Source of the DNA: an uncultured Methylococcaceae bacterium
Lineage (GTDB): Bacteria > Pseudomonadota > Gammaproteobacteria > Methylococcales > Methylomonadaceae
Length of the DNA stretch: 5,452 nt
NCBI GenBank assembly: GCA_903873045.1
Contig: CAIQND010000380.1
Coordinates: 1 to 5,452 of the forward strand
Direction of reading: 5' to 3'
Positions 5,263 through 5,452 of the stretch are shown in pieces. The position numbers and the translations under genes are program-made. The notes beneath the pieces were generated by a model that worked only from the letters and a program-made list of their open reading frames with translations, was not told the DNA's origin and did not search any database. Within the stretch, counting starts at the first letter, position 1. Each line of letters begins with the position of its first letter.

Positions 5263-5452
5263 AATGCGTTGATCTTTTTGCTGGCTGTGGCGGTCTTTCT
5301 CTTGGTTTTGAGAAGGCGGGCTTTGATGTAGTTGCTGCTTTTGAGTATTGGGAACCTTCGATTGAGGTTTATAAAGAAAATTTCTCTCATCCAATCTTTA
5401 AACAAGATTTAACAAATGAACAAGAAGCTATTCAAAAAATAAAAGAATATGC
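5259..5452 (+). CDS. DNA (cytosine-5) methyltransferase of the HindV-like system, N-terminal part
   Basis: Only the first 64 codons are in the window; the gene continues past the right edge. The start reads MKCVDLFAGCGGLSLGFEKA, carrying C5-methyltransferase motif I (DLFAGCGGLSLGF, residues 5-17), the S-adenosylmethionine-binding loop. AAFEYWEPSIEVYKENF (26-42) follows as motif II, with its acidic residue (Glu-29) and the usual spacing to YxxNF. The enzyme should methylate the recognition site and protect host DNA from the endonuclease just upstream. Its ATG overlaps the endonuclease TGA by 4 nt and has no strong ribosome site, so expression is probably translationally coupled. The catalytic Pro-Cys motif IV and the target-recognition region lie outside the window, so completeness cannot be judged. 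Confidence 0.94.
   Translation, partial: MKCVDLFAGCGGLSLGFEKAGFDVVAAFEYWEPSIEVYKENFSHPIFKQDLTNEQEAIQKIKEY

Noticed and set aside
5037..5405. Minus-strand open frame across the endonuclease and methyltransferase junction
   Set aside because: It overlaps two strongly recognised plus-strand genes and has no family features.

Overview
The window looks like accessory, defence-type DNA from a bacterium, most likely a gammaproteobacterium. That placement rests only on protein flavour and intergenic repeat style and is weak. No rRNA, tRNA, phage structural gene or intact transposase is visible. The gene families (RelE-like toxin with HTH antitoxin, Mrr-like nuclease, HindV-like restriction-modification) are those that cluster in defence islands.

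Layout. (1) 67-801, plus strand: a compact type II toxin-antitoxin operon, a RelE/ParE-superfamily toxin followed by an overlapping HTH antitoxin, with a plausible promoter and operator in front. (2) 802-964: a short convergent intergenic region with an imperfect 11-bp-stem inverted repeat. (3) 3655 down to 965, minus strand: a tight three-gene operon. It encodes an Mrr-type endonuclease, then (1 nt later) a Sel1-repeat protein with seven near-identical 36-residue units, then (41 nt later) a J-domain protein whose HPD motif sits mid-protein between helical arms. (4) 3656-4221: about 570 bases without an intact gene. They contain a 206-bp truncated copy of the middle of the J-domain gene, about 92% identical by hand count and in the same orientation, plus two adjacent hairpins. 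(5) 4222 to the right edge, plus strand, visibly AT-richer: a HindVP-family type II restriction endonuclease followed, with a 4-nt ATGA overlap, by the N-terminus of a C5-cytosine methyltransferase that runs off the window.

How the genes may work together. The TA pair and the R-M pair are self-contained two-gene modules. The central operon is the least explained part. A nuclease, a repeat scaffold and a J-domain co-chaperone in one transcription unit suggest a nuclease whose assembly or activity is controlled by a scaffold and by a host or dedicated Hsp70. This is inference from gene order and domains only. The duplicated J-gene fragment next to the operon shows that the region has been rearranged, and the AT-rich R-M module was probably acquired separately.
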